A stretch of DNA of 64,000 bases, taken from Amycolatopsis iheyensis. GTDB lineage: Bacteria > Actinomycetota > Actinomycetes > Mycobacteriales > Pseudonocardiaceae. The translations under genes were made by a program, and so were the position numbers. The stretch lies in NCBI RefSeq assembly GCF_024703995.1, contig NZ_JAMXQV010000004.1:248001-312000 (forward strand), written 5' to 3'. The number at the start of each line of letters is the position of its first letter. Within the stretch, counting starts at the first letter, position 1. Positions 17,695 to 26,873 of the stretch are shown in pieces. The notes under the pieces are model-generated. The model saw only the letters and a program-made list of their open reading frames with translations, had not been told where the DNA came from and ran no database searches.

Positions 17695-19346
17695 GCCGGC
17701 TCCTTCCCGAACAGCGTCCGGGTCTCGCCGACCGTGACCACCGAACCGGTGACCAGAACGCCACCGCCCGCCAGGGGCTCCTCCGGGTCGTCGCTGGTCT
17801 CCACCAGCGCGATCGCCGTCTCGATCGCCGTCTCCAGGTCGGTTTCGGCGACCACGCGCTCTTCGCCGAAGACCGAGATGGCCAGCTGGTTCAGCTCGTC
17901 GAGCGGCATCGACCGCGGCGAGGAGTTGCGCGTGACGACGATGTCCGACACCACCGGCTCCAGCGCGTCGAGGATGCCGTGCGCGTCCTTCTCGGCCATC
18001 ACGCCGACCACCGCGACCAGGCGGCGGAACGCGAACTCCTCGGCCACGGTCGCGGCCAGGGCGCGGGCGCCGTGCGGGTTGTGGGCCGCGTCGATCATCA
18101 CCGCGGGGGCCGCGCGGACGCGCTCGAGCCGGCCGGGCGTCTCGACCTCGGCGAACGCTTCGCGCACGGCCTCGATCACCAGCTGCTTGTCCTTGCCCGC
18201 GCCGAAGAACGCCTCGACCGCGGCCAGCGCGAGCGCGGCGTTCGCGGCCTGGTGGGCGCCGTGCAGCGGCAGGAAGACCTCGTCGTAGACCCCGCCGAGG
18301 CCCTGCAGCTTCAGCAGCTGCCCGCCGACGGCGACCTCGCGCTCCAGCACGCCGAACTCGCTGCCCGCGCGGGCGACCGCGGCGTCGACCTCGACGGCGC
18401 GCTCCAGCAGCACCTTCTGCACTTCGGGGTCCTGCTCCGCGATGACCGCGACCGAGCCGGGCTTGATGATGCCGGCCTTTTCGCGGGCCGCGCCGAGGAT
18501 GTCCGGGCCCAGGTACTCGACGTGGTCGATGCCGATCGGCGTGATCACCGCGACGTCGGCGTCCGCGACGTTCGTGGCGTCCCACGCGCCGCCCAGGCCG
18601 GCTTCGAGCACCGCGGCCTCCACCGGGGCGTCGGCGAACGCCGCGAACGCCATCCCGGTGAGGATCTCGAACTTGCTCATCGCGACGCCGTCGGCGCTCG
18701 CACCGTCCACCATGGCCACGTACGGCGCGATGTCGTGCCACAGTTCGGCGTAGCGGGCGGCGGAGATCGGCGCGCCGTCGAGCGCGATCCGCTCGGTGAC
18801 CAGCTGCAGGTGCGGGCTCGTGTAGCGGCCGACGCGCAGGCCCATCCGGGTCAGCAGCGCGTCGATCATCCGGGCCGTGGACCCCTTGCCGTTGGTGCCC
18901 GCCACGTGCAGCACCGGGTAGCCGCGGTTCGGCTCGCCGAGCAGCTGCGTCAGCGCCGAGATGCGGGTGAGCGACGGCTCGATCTTCGTCTCCGGCCAGC
19001 GCTGGTTCAGCTCGGCCTCGACGGCCATCAGCTCGCGGCGCGCCTCGGCGCCGTTCGGGTCGCCGTACTCGGCCGCCACCCCCTGGTCGTCGAGCTCGTG
19101 CAGCTCGGCGTCCTCGGGCACGGTCAGGTCGGGCACCGGGCCGGTGGCCAGGTTGTCCCCCAGCTGGCCGACCCCGCCGATCCCGCCGCGCGCGCCACCG
19201 CCGGCCTCGAACGCGGTGTCGCGGACGTCGAGTTCGGGGTCGTGGTCGTCGGACTCTTCGTAGCCCGACGACCCCAGCTCGTCGATGCCCGCGAAGCTGT
19301 CCAGATCCGACAGGTCCGGCTTGCGACCTGTCTCATCCTGCGGCAC
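17691..19346 (-). CDS. folC: Bifunctional dihydrofolate / folylpolyglutamate synthase
   Basis: 551 residues, about 100 longer than most FolC. Adds glutamate to dihydropteroate and folates using ATP. Signatures: P-loop HVAGTNGKGSTARM, GRYTSPHLQLVTERI, EAGLGGAWDATNV, IDAAHNPHGA. The first 100 residues are an acidic, glycine-rich extension (EESDDHDPELD; GGGARGGIGGVG) with no catalytic motifs. The GTG at 19346 has a strong GGAGGAG seven nt upstream, so the extension seems real; a later start near MAVEAELNQRWPE would give the standard length. Operon with DUF4233. Confidence 0.93.
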   Translation of the reverse strand: MPQDETGRKPDLSDLDSFAGIDELGSSGYEESDDHDPELDVRDTAFEAGGGARGGIGGVGQLGDNLATGPVPDLTVPEDAELHELDDQGVAAEYGDPNGAEARRELMAVEAELNQRWPETKIEPSLTRISALTQLLGEPNRGYPVLHVAGTNGKGSTARMIDALLTRMGLRVGRYTSPHLQLVTERIALDGAPISAARYAELWHDIAPYVAMVDGASADGVAMSKFEILTGMAFAAFADAPVEAAVLEAGLGGAWDATNVADADVAVITPIGIDHVEYLGPDILGAAREKAGIIKPGSVAVIAEQDPEVQKVLLERAVEVDAAVARAGSEFGVLEREVAVGGQLLKLQGLGGVYDEVFLPLHGAHQAANAALALAAVEAFFGAGKDKQLVIEAVREAFAEVETPGRLERVRAAPAVMIDAAHNPHGARALAATVAEEFAFRRLVAVVGVMAEKDAHGILDALEPVVSDIVVTRNSSPRSMPLDELNQLAISVFGEERVVAETDLETAIETAIALVETSDDPEEPLAGGGVLVTGSVVTVGETRTLFGKEPA

Positions 19347-19420
19347 TGAATCTCCTCCGGCCTGGGGTTTCGCACTTGCTTCCCGAGTCTACGTGCGCGC
19401 GGAGGTGGCACTCTCGACGC

Positions 19421-20056
19421 ATGCCGTTCAACCACAACGACCACTACCACCCGCTGCTGCTGGACCTGCTCCCGCCCGGCCCCGGGATCGCGCTGGACGT
19501 CGGCTGCGGCACCGGCCGGTTCGCGCGGCGGCTGGCCGCGACCGGGATGGCGGTGGAGGCGGTCGACGTCTCGGCGGCGATGGTCGAGGCGGCGGCGGGT
19601 CTCGGGTCGCCCGGGCCGGGCGAGATCGTCTACCGGCAGGCCGACGTCGGCACCGATCCGCTGCCCGAGGCGCACTACGACTACATCTCCTGCCTCGCGT
19701 CCCTGCACCACCTGCCGGTCGGCACGCTCACCAAGCTGCGCCGCGCGCTGGTGCCCGGCGGCGTGCTCGTCGTGCTCGGCCTGGCTCGCCCCAGCACACC
19801 GGCGGACTGGGCCCGCGCGGCCGCCGCGGTGCCGGTGAACGCGCTTGCGCGGCTGGTCGTCTACGCGGGTGAACGGCTCAACGGCGGCGTCGAGGACGGC
19901 CCTCGGGCCCCGGTCGCCGACGACTACCCGACGCTCGCCGAAGTGCGGCGCGAGGCGGTGCGGCAGCTGCCCGGGAGCACAGTCCGGCCGTTGCTGTTCT
20001 GGCGCACCCTGATCACTTACCGTGAGCTCGGCGACGGTGACCCGACTGCGGGGTGA
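19421..20056 (+). CDS. Class I SAM-dependent methyltransferase
   Basis: 211 residues. SAM-binding motif I is ALDVGCGTGRFARRL; motif II acid in AVEAVDVSAAMVEA; then DYISCLASLHHL. The ATG at 19421 starts MPFNHNDHYHPLLL, a typical N-terminus for this group; a GGAGGT lies 15 nt upstream. A small-molecule acceptor is likely, but the substrate is not deducible. It stands alone, divergent from folC. Confidence 0.88.
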   Translation: MPFNHNDHYHPLLLDLLPPGPGIALDVGCGTGRFARRLAATGMAVEAVDVSAAMVEAAAGLGSPGPGEIVYRQADVGTDPLPEAHYDYISCLASLHHLPVGTLTKLRRALVPGGVLVVLGLARPSTPADWARAAAAVPVNALARLVVYAGERLNGGVEDGPRAPVADDYPTLAEVRREAVRQLPGSTVRPLLFWRTLITYRELGDGDPTAG

Positions 20057-20128
20057 AGTCCGTCCCCTCGGCGCGGCGGCCTCGCTAGATGTGGAAGGAG
20101 CGATCCGCCGAACCAGAACGGGGTCTTC

Positions 20129-20989
20129 ATGCGCATCACCCGGCTGCTCACCGCCGTCGTCTCGGCAGCCATCCTGCTGCCGGCGTCGGCCACCGCCGCA
20201 TCCGCGGCGAGCATCGGCAGCTACGTCGCCCTCGGCGACTCCTACACGTCCGGGCCCTTCATCCCGGTCCAGCGGCTCGACCCGCTCGGCTGCGGCCGGT
20301 CGACGGCGAACTACCCGTCGGTGCTGGCCGCGGCACTGCACGCCGGGCGGTTCACCGACGTCAGCTGCGCCGGCGCGGACACCACGAACATGACCCGGCC
20401 GCAGGGCGTGCCGTTCAACGGCACCAACCCGCCGCAGCTCGGCGCGCTGCGGATCGACACCGACCTGGTGACGCTCGGCATCGGCGGCAACGACTACGGC
20501 GTGTTCGGCAGCCTGACCTCGACGTGCCCGGGCCTGCGCGCGAGCGACCCGACGGGCAGCCCGTGCGAGGACCACTTCGGTGACTCCGTCACGACGTCGA
20601 TCGACAACATCGGGCCACGGGTCGAGACGGTGCTCGCGGCGATCCACGAGCGCTCGCCGCGGGCGCGGGTGCTGGTGGTCGGCTACCCGCGGATCGCGCC
20701 GGACCGGGGCTACTGCCCGGACATCCTGCCCTTCGCCGACGGCGACTACGCGTGGCTGAACAGCGTCGAGGAAAAGCTGAACTCGACGCTGTCCGACGCG
20801 GCGGACGCCGACGGCCGGGCGGAGTTCGTCGACACGTTCGGCCCGTCGCGCGGCCACGACGCGTGCGCGCGCGGCGGCTCGGCGTGGATCAACGGCAAGG
20901 ACCAGAACGTCTTCGAGGCGGCCGCCTACCACCCGCTCAAGGCGGGGATGGCCGGCGTGGCCGCGGTCGTGCTCAAGGCGCTGCGCTGA
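20129..20989 (+). CDS. Secreted SGNH/GDSL lipase-esterase
   Basis: 286 residues with a signal peptide (MRITRLLTAVVSAAILLP, cleaved near ASAAS). Block I GDSYTSG holds the nucleophile Ser38; block III GGND is in TLGIGGNDYG; the C-terminal YHPLKAG gives the catalytic His. Six cysteines, as in the Streptomyces SGNH lipases with three disulfides. Its last 17 bp overlap the convergent alpha/beta hydrolase gene. Confidence 0.93.
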   Translation: MRITRLLTAVVSAAILLPASATAASAASIGSYVALGDSYTSGPFIPVQRLDPLGCGRSTANYPSVLAAALHAGRFTDVSCAGADTTNMTRPQGVPFNGTNPPQLGALRIDTDLVTLGIGGNDYGVFGSLTSTCPGLRASDPTGSPCEDHFGDSVTTSIDNIGPRVETVLAAIHERSPRARVLVVGYPRIAPDRGYCPDILPFADGDYAWLNSVEEKLNSTLSDAADADGRAEFVDTFGPSRGHDACARGGSAWINGKDQNVFEAAAYHPLKAGMAGVAAVVLKALR

Positions 20990-21749
20990 CGAACTCCAGC
21001 ACGATCCGGGCGAACTCGTCCGGCAGCTCGACCGGGGCGCCGTGCCCCGCGTCGATCTCGGCGGCCCGCGCGTCCGCGATCGCGGCGGCCAGCTCTCGTT
21101 GCTGGTCCGCCGTGATCAGGCGGTCGTGCGTGCTGCCGAGCACGAGCACGGGCGCGGTGATCCCGGCGAGGACCGGCCGGATGTCGACGCTCCGGTCGGT
21201 CTCGACCTGCCGGTCCGTGCCGGGCTCGAGCATCGTTTCGAGCGTCTTGACCAGCTGTTCGTTGCTTTCGGCGGTGGCCTGTGCCCAGTAGCGCGGGCCG
21301 AACGCCATCAGCGGGAGCATGCGGGCGAAGGTCCCGGTTTCGAGCAGGTCGAGCCAGTAGCGGAACTCGGCGTCCTGGCGCGTGTCGGTGACGGGCCAGG
21401 CGGCGTGCAGGACCGCCGTCCGGACGCGGTCCGGGCGGGTGCCGGCCAGCTGCGCCGCGACGACGGCGCCGAGCGAGTGCCCGACGACGTGGGCTTCGTG
21501 CACGCCGGCGTGGTCGAGGACGGCTTCGGCCTGGGCGGCGAGGGCTTCGACGGTGATCGGGCCGCCGTCGTCGGTGGTCAGGCCGGAGCCGGGGAAGTCG
21601 GGGGCCAGCACGGTGAAGCCGGCCGCCCGTGCGGTCAACGGCCCCCACTGCGCGCGGGAGGCGGCGGTGCCGTGCAGCAGGAGCAGCGCGGGGCCGTCGC
21701 CGGTCCGGTCGTAGTGGACGGCGGTGGTTCCGAGGGTCACTTTCGGCAT
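20973..21749 (-). CDS. Alpha/beta hydrolase
   Basis: 258 residues. Oxyanion region LLLLHGTAASRAQW, nucleophile elbow VVGHSLGAV, acid in LGSTHDRLIT, His in DAGHGAPVELPDEF. The cytoplasmic location is inferred from the lack of a signal peptide. Eleven bases downstream of the next hydrolase gene, so the two are probably co-transcribed, divergent from the LysR regulator. The substrate is unknown; haloperoxidase-like esterases and lactonases have this form. Confidence 0.88.
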   Translation of the reverse strand: MPKVTLGTTAVHYDRTGDGPALLLLHGTAASRAQWGPLTARAAGFTVLAPDFPGSGLTTDDGGPITVEALAAQAEAVLDHAGVHEAHVVGHSLGAVVAAQLAGTRPDRVRTAVLHAAWPVTDTRQDAEFRYWLDLLETGTFARMLPLMAFGPRYWAQATAESNEQLVKTLETMLEPGTDRQVETDRSVDIRPVLAGITAPVLVLGSTHDRLITADQQRELAAAIADARAAEIDAGHGAPVELPDEFARIVLEFVSAAP

Positions 21750-21760
21750 GGTGCGGTCCT

Positions 21761-22531
21761 TCAGGCGAGGATCGTGCGGAGGGCGGCGGTGAAGGCGCGG
21801 GGGTCTTCCTGGTGCGGCACGTGGCCGCAGCCGGCGAGGACGTGCACCCGGGCGCCGGGCGTTTCCGCGGCGCAGGTGCGCGGCACTTCGAGCGGGATTT
21901 CGGCGTCGAGCTCGCCGTGCAGGTAGGTGATCGGGACGGCAAGGTCCTTCAGGCGGGGCCGCGGGTCGTAGGTGGTGCATTCGGTGAACAGCTCGTCGAT
22001 GTAGGCGCCGGAGTCGAGCAGCTGCCGGATCGTCCAGGCGACGAGCCCGGGCCGGGCGCCCGCGACCCAGTTGGGCACCCAGTCCTCGAAGGTCCCGACG
22101 CGGTCGTCGACCAGCCGTTTGCGCAGGTCGTGCACCTTGTCGAGCATGCCGGTGGCCGGCCAGTACCCCGGGCTGTCGACGGCGACGACCGCTTCGACCA
22201 GGTCGGGCCGGGCCAGGGCGAGTTCGGTGGCGAAGACACCGCCGATGCTGGACCCGATGACGGTGGGCTTGATCTCCAGCGTCTCGATCACGGCGGCGAG
22301 GTCGGCGGTGACGCGGGCGATGGTGTTGCCGCGGGCGGGGTGGTCCGAGCGGCCGCAGCCGCGCCAGTCGAGGGTGACGACGCGGTGGTCACGCACGAGG
22401 TCGGGCAGGCACGACTGCCAGACGCGGCCGCTGGTCCCCCAGCCGTGCACGAACAGCAGGGCGGGGCCTTGTCCTTCGTCTCCTTCGTCGTCGTAGTGGA
22501 GTTCGGTGTTTTCGACGGTCATCCGAGGCAT
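21761..22531 (-). CDS. Alpha/beta hydrolase
   Basis: 256 residues from the ATG at 22531 (MPRMTVENTELHYDDEG); the second ATG at 22522 is possible. Motifs: LLFVHGWGTSGRVW, RGCGRSDHP, nucleophile elbow VIGSSIGGV, acid LHGELDAEIP, catalytic His in GCGHVPHQEDP. Resembles the partner gene downstream in fold but not closely in sequence. First gene of a likely two-gene operon controlled by the divergent LysR protein. Confidence 0.88.
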   Translation of the reverse strand: MPRMTVENTELHYDDEGDEGQGPALLFVHGWGTSGRVWQSCLPDLVRDHRVVTLDWRGCGRSDHPARGNTIARVTADLAAVIETLEIKPTVIGSSIGGVFATELALARPDLVEAVVAVDSPGYWPATGMLDKVHDLRKRLVDDRVGTFEDWVPNWVAGARPGLVAWTIRQLLDSGAYIDELFTECTTYDPRPRLKDLAVPITYLHGELDAEIPLEVPRTCAAETPGARVHVLAGCGHVPHQEDPRAFTAALRTILA

Positions 22532-22617
22532 GCGTTGAGCGTTCCGCGCCGGCGGCCGGTGATCGATGGCCAAGTCGCTCGTACACTGATCACGATCGAT
22601 GATGAATGGGGTCTTTC
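22532..22617. promoter_or_regulatory. Divergent promoter region, hydrolase operon / LysR
   Basis: An 86-bp spacer. GATCGAT occurs at 22561-22567 and again at 22594-22600, 33 bp apart, and GTACACTGATCACGATC between them is AT-richer than its surroundings. Paired sites of this kind fit LysR-type binding next to a divergent target, but the exact T-N11-A box is not certain. Confidence 0.4.
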
Positions 22618-23502
22618 GTGGAGCTTCGTCAGCTGCGCTACTTCGTGACGGTGGCCGAGGAGCTGCACTTCGGCCGGGCGGCGGAGCGGCTGCACATCGT
22701 CCAGCCGGCGGTGAGCCAGCAGGTGCGGCGGCTGGAGCGATCGCTCGGGGTCGGTTTGTTCGACCGGACGACGCGGTCGGTGGTGCTCACCGAGGCGGGT
22801 CAGCGGTTCCTGCCGCACGCGCGGGCGGTGTTGTCGGCGGCGGATCGGGCGGCCGACTCGGTCTCGGAGTTCCGGGCTTCGGGTTCGTTGGTGCGGCTGG
22901 GGACGAGTGAGGGGTTGGGTGATCGGCTGGACTCACTGCTGGGCGCCTTTGCCCGGCTGGCGCCTTCAGCTGCTTTGGAGCTGGTGCACGCGCCGACGGC
23001 TCAGCGTCTCGAGCGGGTCCGGGACGGTTCTTTGGACGCGACCATCGTCCGAGGTTCCTGGCCCTCGTCCGACCTGGACCTCACTCCTTTGTGGATGGAC
23101 GAGGTGCTCGTGGCGCTGCCTTCGTCGCATCCGCTGGCTTCTTCCGCCGTGGTTTCCTTCGCGTCGCTGGCTTCGCTTCCCGCGCGGCTGAGCCCGCCGT
23201 CCCGGAACCGGCCGTTGTTCGAGCTGGTCGTGTCGTGCTGCCGGTCGGCGGGGTTCGAGCCGGTGCTGGGACCGGACTTCACGACGGCGCAGGACACGTT
23301 GGGGACGCTGGGGTTCGGGCGTCCGCATTGGACGGTGTTCTACCGGGCGCACGCGAACTTGCTGCCGGTGCCGGGGGTGGTGTTCCGACCGCTGGATCCT
23401 TCGCCGAAGATGCAGACGTACTTGGCGACCCCGGCGAACCGGCGGCTGACGCCGGAGCTGGCCGCACTGATCGAAGCAGCACGCACCATCGACGCCGGCT
23501 GA
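22618..23502 (+). CDS. LysR-family transcriptional regulator
   Basis: 294 residues from GTG at 22618 (MELRQLRYFVTVAEELHFGR, the classic N-terminus); an ATG at 22606 would add four residues. Winged HTH AAERLHIVQPAVSQQVRRLE, followed by the substrate-binding domain at about residues 90-290. Probably activates the divergent alpha/beta hydrolase operon in response to a small metabolite. Confidence 0.93.
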   Translation: MELRQLRYFVTVAEELHFGRAAERLHIVQPAVSQQVRRLERSLGVGLFDRTTRSVVLTEAGQRFLPHARAVLSAADRAADSVSEFRASGSLVRLGTSEGLGDRLDSLLGAFARLAPSAALELVHAPTAQRLERVRDGSLDATIVRGSWPSSDLDLTPLWMDEVLVALPSSHPLASSAVVSFASLASLPARLSPPSRNRPLFELVVSCCRSAGFEPVLGPDFTTAQDTLGTLGFGRPHWTVFYRAHANLLPVPGVVFRPLDPSPKMQTYLATPANRRLTPELAALIEAARTIDAG

Positions 23503-23555
23503 GTAACAGCCGGCCCCTGCCGGACGACTCAGAGCGCGTGCCCGAGACCTTTGAA

Positions 23556-23777
23556 ATGGACCGCGTGGGTCACTTCCTCGAGCAGGTGTCGACCCGTGCG
23601 GCGGATCGCGACGAGCCACTGTGGAGCGCGCTCGTCGTGTCGAAGGGCAGCGGCGAGCCGAGTAGCGGGTTCTACGTCCTCGCGCGGAGGCTGCGCGAGG
23701 AGTATGCGGATCTCGGCGACAAGGACGTGTGGGAGAAGGAACGCGGGCGCTGCTACGACGCGGCCCGCTCCGCCTGA
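23556..23777 (+). CDS. Small conserved-looking protein of unknown function
   Basis: 73 residues from the ATG at 23556; a GTG at 23538 would add six. Sequence features: MDRVGHFLEQVS helix, then LWSALVVSKGSGEPSSGFYVLARRLR and an acidic end (DVWEKERGRC). The ALVVSKGSGEPSSGFY core looks like a structured motif rather than random reading, which is why I keep it. No family assigned. It is followed by a hairpin cluster before the convergent valS. Confidence 0.55.
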   Translation: MDRVGHFLEQVSTRAADRDEPLWSALVVSKGSGEPSSGFYVLARRLREEYADLGDKDVWEKERGRCYDAARSA

Positions 23778-23788
23778 CCGCATGACCA

Positions 23789-23850
23789 AGCCCGGCCCCT
23801 CACGAAGGAGCCGGGCTCGGTCCCGGCGGCACTTTCACGTGAAAGTGCCG
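23789..23850. terminator. Hairpin cluster between the small gene and valS
   Basis: Two nested elements: AGCCCGGCCCCT paired with AGGAGCCGGGCT around 23789-23816 (one mismatch), and a perfect 24-bp palindrome CGGCACTTTCACGTGAAAGTGCCG less its outer bases, at 23827-23850. The spacer is convergent, so this most likely terminates from both sides. Confidence 0.7.
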
Positions 23851-23865
23851 GCTCGGTCAGCAACC

Positions 23866-26487
23866 TCAGGAAGCCGGCAGCGCCGCCAGCCGCGCGGTAA
23901 TACGCTCGATGTCCGACACCGCCGTCTTCTTGCGGACCTTGATCTTGTCCACCACGTGCTCCGGAGCCTTGGCGATGAAAGCCTCGTTGCCGAGCTTCGC
24001 CTCCGTCTGGGTCAGCTCCTTCTGCGCCGCCGCCAGGTCCTTCTCCAGGCGCTTGCGCTCCGCCGCCACGTCGACCGTGCCCGACAGGTCCAGCTCCACC
24101 GTCACCACGCCGTCGCCCAGGGCCACCTCCAGCGAGGCGCTCGCCGCGAAGTCTTCGGCGGCCGGGGTCAACCGGACCAGGGACCGGATTGCCTCCTCGT
24201 GGCCGCCCGCGTACCCGGCGAGCCTGGCCGCCACCTTCTGGCCCGGCTTCAGGCCCTGGTCCGCGCGGAAGCGGCGGATCTCCGTCACCAGCTTCTGGAC
24301 GTCCGCGATCCGGGCGTCGGCCGAAGCGTCCGCGTAGCCGTCGAAAGGTGCGGGCCACGCCGCGATCACCAACGACGAGCCGCCGGTCAGCGCCGTCCAG
24401 AGCTTCTCCGTGATGAACGGGATGAACGGGTGCAGCAACCGCAGCACCGTGTCCAGCACGTGCCCGAGCACCGCGCGAGTCGACGCGACCCGGGCGTCAT
24501 CCCCTTGGTACAGCTGGACCTTCGCCAGCTCCAGGTACCAGTCGCACAGCTCGTTCCACGTGAACTGGTAGAGCGCGCCCGCCACCTTCGCGAACTGGAA
24601 GTCCTCGAACAGACCGTCCACTTCGGACACCAGCGCGCTCAGCCGCCCCAGGATCCACCGATCCGCTTCCGTCAAAGAAGAAGCAGAAGGCAGCGGCGCA
24701 GCGACCGACGCCCCGTTCATCATCGCGAACTTCGTCGCGTTCCACAGCTTCGTGCAGAAGTTGCGGGAGCCCGCCGCCCACTCGTCGGCCAGGGCCATGT
24801 CCGCGCCCGGGTTCGCGCCGCGGGCCAGGGTGAAGCGGGTGGCGTCCGCGCCGTACGCGTCCATCCACTCCAGCGGGTCGATCACGTTGCCGCGCGACTT
24901 CGACATCTTCTTGCCGTTCGCGTCGCGGATCAGGCCGTGCAGGTACACGTGGTCGAACGGCTGCTTCCCGGCCATCTGGTGCACGCCGAACATCATCATC
25001 CGGACGACCCAGAAGAACAGGATGTCGTAACCCGTCGAAAGAACGCTGGTCGGGTAGAACTTCTCCAAATCCGAGGAGGAAGAAGGCCAGCCCAGCGTCG
25101 ACATCGGCCACAGGCCCGACGAGAACCACGTGTCCAGCACGTCCGGGTCCTGCGTCCAGCCTTCCCCGGACGGCGGCTGCTCGTCCGGGCCGACGCACAC
25201 CACTTCGCCGTCCGGGCCGTAGTACACCGGGATGCGGTGGCCCCACCACAGCTGGCGCGAGATCGTCCAGTCGTGCATGTTGTCGACCCAGTCGAAGTAC
25301 CGCTTGCCCAGCTCGGCCGGGTGGATCTTCGTCCGGCCGTCGCGGACCGCGTCGCCCGCCAGCTTGGCCAGCTCCTCGACCTTGACCCACCACTGCAGCG
25401 ACAGCCGCGGCTCGACCACCGTGTCGCAGCGCGAGCAGTGCCCGACCGCGTGCACGTACGGCCGCTTCTCCGCGACGATCCGGCCCAGCTCGCGCAGCGC
25501 CGCGACCACCGCGGGCCGCGCCTCGAACCGGTCCAGGCCCTCGAACGGCCCGGGCACCGTGATCTCGGCCTTCTCGTTCATCACCGTGAGCATCGGCAGG
25601 TCGTGCCGGCGGCCGATCTCGAAGTCGTTCGGGTCGTGCGCCGGGGTCACCTTGACCGCGCCGGTGCCGAACTCGGGGTCGACGTGCTTGTCGGCCACGA
25701 TCGGGATGCGGCGGCCGGTCAGCGGCAGCTCGACGGTGGTGCCGACCAGGTGCGCGTACCGCTCGTCGTCCGGGTGGACGGCGACCGCGGTGTCGCCCAG
25801 CATCGTCTCCGCGCGGGTGGTGGCCACCACGATCGCGTCGGCACCGTCGCCGTAGCGGATCGAGACGAGCTCGCCGTCGTCGTCGCTGTGGTCGACCTCG
25901 ATGTCCGAGAGCGCGGTCCGGCAGCGCGGGCACCAGTTGATGATCCGCTCGGCCCGGTAGATCAGGCCCTCGTCGAAGAAGTTCTTGAACACCGTCTGGA
26001 CGGCCTTCGACAGGTTCTCGTCCATGGTGAAGCGCTCACGCGACCAGTCGACGCCGTCGCCGAGGCGCTTCATCTGGTCGAGGATCTTGCCGCCGTACTC
26101 GGCCTTCCACTCCCAGACGCGCTCGACGAACTTCTCGCGGCCCAGGTCGTGGCGCGAAAGGCCCTCGCCGGCCAGCTGCCGCTCGACGACGTTCTGCGTC
26201 GCGATGCCCGCGTGGTCCATGCCCGGCAGCCACAGCACCTCGTAGCCCTGCATGCGACGGCGGCGGCTCATCGCGTCCATCAGGGTGTGGTTGAGCGCGT
26301 GGCCCATGTGCAGCGAACCGGTCACGTTCGGCGGCGGCAGTACGATCGAGAACGGCGGCTTCTCCGACGAGGCGTCGGCCGTGAAGTACCCGGCCGCTAC
26401 CCAGCGGTCGTACATCGGTGCTTCCTCGGCGGCCGGGTCCCAGGCACCCGGAAGGTCGGTGGTCTGCTGCGGAGCGTTCTCGGTCAC
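23866..26487 (-). CDS. valS: Valyl-tRNA synthetase
   Basis: 873 residues, class I synthetase charging tRNA-Val in the cytoplasm. HIGH-type signature [16 protein letters not shown] (about residues 45-60), [10 protein letters not shown], editing domain with [22 protein letters not shown] loop [13 protein letters not shown] near residue 525, and a C-terminal coiled coil ([19 protein letters not shown]). The GTG at 26487 is preferred, giving [13 protein letters not shown]; the frame is open further upstream but has no family similarity there. Confidence 0.97.
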   Translation of the reverse strand: MTENAPQQTTDLPGAWDPAAEEAPMYDRWVAAGYFTADASSEKPPFSIVLPPPNVTGSLHMGHALNHTLMDAMSRRRRMQGYEVLWLPGMDHAGIATQNVVERQLAGEGLSRHDLGREKFVERVWEWKAEYGGKILDQMKRLGDGVDWSRERFTMDENLSKAVQTVFKNFFDEGLIYRAERIINWCPRCRTALSDIEVDHSDDDGELVSIRYGDGADAIVVATTRAETMLGDTAVAVHPDDERYAHLVGTTVELPLTGRRIPIVADKHVDPEFGTGAVKVTPAHDPNDFEIGRRHDLPMLTVMNEKAEITVPGPFEGLDRFEARPAVVAALRELGRIVAEKRPYVHAVGHCSRCDTVVEPRLSLQWWVKVEELAKLAGDAVRDGRTKIHPAELGKRYFDWVDNMHDWTISRQLWWGHRIPVYYGPDGEVVCVGPDEQPPSGEGWTQDPDVLDTWFSSGLWPMSTLGWPSSSSDLEKFYPTSVLSTGYDILFFWVVRMMMFGVHQMAGKQPFDHVYLHGLIRDANGKKMSKSRGNVIDPLEWMDAYGADATRFTLARGANPGADMALADEWAAGSRNFCTKLWNATKFAMMNGASVAAPLPSASSLTEADRWILGRLSALVSEVDGLFEDFQFAKVAGALYQFTWNELCDWYLELAKVQLYQGDDARVASTRAVLGHVLDTVLRLLHPFIPFITEKLWTALTGGSSLVIAAWPAPFDGYADASADARIADVQKLVTEIRRFRADQGLKPGQKVAARLAGYAGGHEEAIRSLVRLTPAAEDFAASASLEVALGDGVVTVELDLSGTVDVAAERKRLEKDLAAAQKELTQTEAKLGNEAFIAKAPEHVVDKIKVRKKTAVSDIERITARLAALPAS

Positions 26488-26543
26488 AATGGACAAGTCT
26501 ACGAACCCGTCACGGCGGGTCACCCAGGGGGAAGGCACTCGGG

Positions 26544-26837
26544 ATGGCACAGCCTCACCAGCCGCAGGATCCGGACGACCGGCGCCTGGAAACTCACCCT
26601 GACCTGATGAACCCCGACTGGCAGCGCTACGCCGAGCGGGACGCCTGGCTGGGCGCGAAGAAGGACCTCAAAAAGCGCCGCAAGCGCGAGGGCCGGGTGC
26701 AGCAGCCCGGGCACAGCCGCTGGCCGGGCGTGCTCGCCCTGCTGGTGGTCGTCGTCCTGGTCGCCGCGGCCGTCGTCGTGCACCAGATCCAGGGCGTCGG
26801 CGTCAACGAGGACCCGTTCCTGTTCTTCGGGTCGTAA
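26544..26837 (+). CDS. Small single-span membrane protein
   Basis: 97 residues. ATG at 26544 after GGGGGAAGG. A charged cytoplasmic N-terminus ([19 protein letters not shown]) is followed by one span ([18 protein letters not shown]) and a short outer tail. The motif AWLGxKxDxKxxRK is shared with the next gene, so the two are paralogues in their N-terminal part. Divergent from valS. Function unknown. Confidence 0.75.
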   Translation: MAQPHQPQDPDDRRLETHPDLMNPDWQRYAERDAWLGAKKDLKKRRKREGRVQQPGHSRWPGVLALLVVVVLVAAAVVVHQIQGVGVNEDPFLFFGS

Positions 26838-26873
26838 CGCCCGACCCCCGCTGTCGATGATCAGGCATCGACC

